NCBI GenBank assembly: GCA_016926595.1
Contig: JAFGOG010000466.1
Coordinates: forward strand, 1 to 11,420
From: Anaerolineae bacterium
GTDB taxonomy: Bacteria > Chloroflexota > Anaerolineae > JAAYZQ01
Length of the DNA: 11,420 nt
Direction of reading: 5' to 3'
Within the stretch, counting starts at the first letter, position 1. Each line of letters starts with the position of its first letter. A program made the translations under genes and the position numbers. The notes under the pieces are model-generated. The model had not been told where the DNA came from. It was given only the letters and a program-made list of their open reading frames with translations, and searched no databases. Below, in pieces: positions 11,293 to 11,420 of this stretch.

Positions 11293-11420
11293 ATGCCAGA
11301 CGTAGGGGTGCGGGAGCTTAAAGCGCAGGCTTCAGAGATTGTGCGCCAGATTCGGGAGAATCGGGCACGCTATATCATCACGTATCGAGGCGAGCCGGTA
11401 GGACTGCTCATGCCGCTGGA
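11293..11420 (+). CDS. Phd/YefM-type antitoxin, partial at the window end
   Basis: The first 42 codons of an antitoxin of the Phd/YefM class, which bind DNA by the N-terminal domain and a RelE/Doc/PIN toxin by the C-terminal tail. VRELKAQASEIVRQIRENRA followed by YIITYRGEPVGLLMPL is the standard N-terminal fold of the family. The ATG has AAGGAG (11281-11286) 6 nt upstream. The C-terminal half and the expected toxin gene lie beyond the window, so the toxin family cannot be told. Confidence 0.85.
   Translation, partial: MPDVGVRELKAQASEIVRQIRENRARYIITYRGEPVGLLMPL

Overview
The window looks like a chromosomal piece of a GC-rich Chloroflexota (Anaerolineae-like) bacterium. The grounds are the style of the two large genes: a STAND ATPase with TPR repeats, and a secreted VCBS-repeat metalloprotease ending in VYLPLITRHR, a C-terminus I associate with secreted proteins of that phylum. 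This is a judgement from protein style; no marker gene is present.

Left part (1-3834): a good promoter candidate (106-134) and a strong ribosome binding site precede a large STAND-type NTPase (Walker A, Walker B, winged-helix region, TPR repeats). A single in-frame TAG at 3037-3039 cuts the TPR array, and TPR coding continues in the same frame to 3834. Middle part (3975-8760): a secreted protein with a signal peptide and twelve 47-residue Ca-binding VCBS/FG-GAP repeats, then, after a frame change near 5790-5802, a metalloprotease domain with HELAH and C-terminal domains. Both large genes are therefore interrupted here, one by a nonsense codon and one by a frameshift.

Right part (8761-11420): visibly less GC-rich, with three type II toxin-antitoxin units of different families within 2.3 kb: a MazF-type toxin with a helical antitoxin (minus strand), a UPF0175 antitoxin with a DUF3368-type PIN toxin (plus strand), and the start of a Phd/YefM-type antitoxin cut by the window end. 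Each has a near-consensus promoter with a candidate operator.

The most unusual structure is a set of three related 169-192 bp elements (8967-9135, 9926-10101, 10976-11167) that separate the toxin-antitoxin units. Each holds the same orphan C-terminal reading frame of about 29-37 codons (core GS-PIYGY-FR), a stop codon, and then a 14-bp hairpin with an 8-nt loop followed by T residues. Substitutions between copies are largely synonymous in the tail and pairing-preserving in the hairpin. The layout (conserved boundary, unrelated toxin-antitoxin cargo, conserved boundary) resembles a cassette array, but no integrase or transposase is visible and the hairpins do not match integron attC sites.
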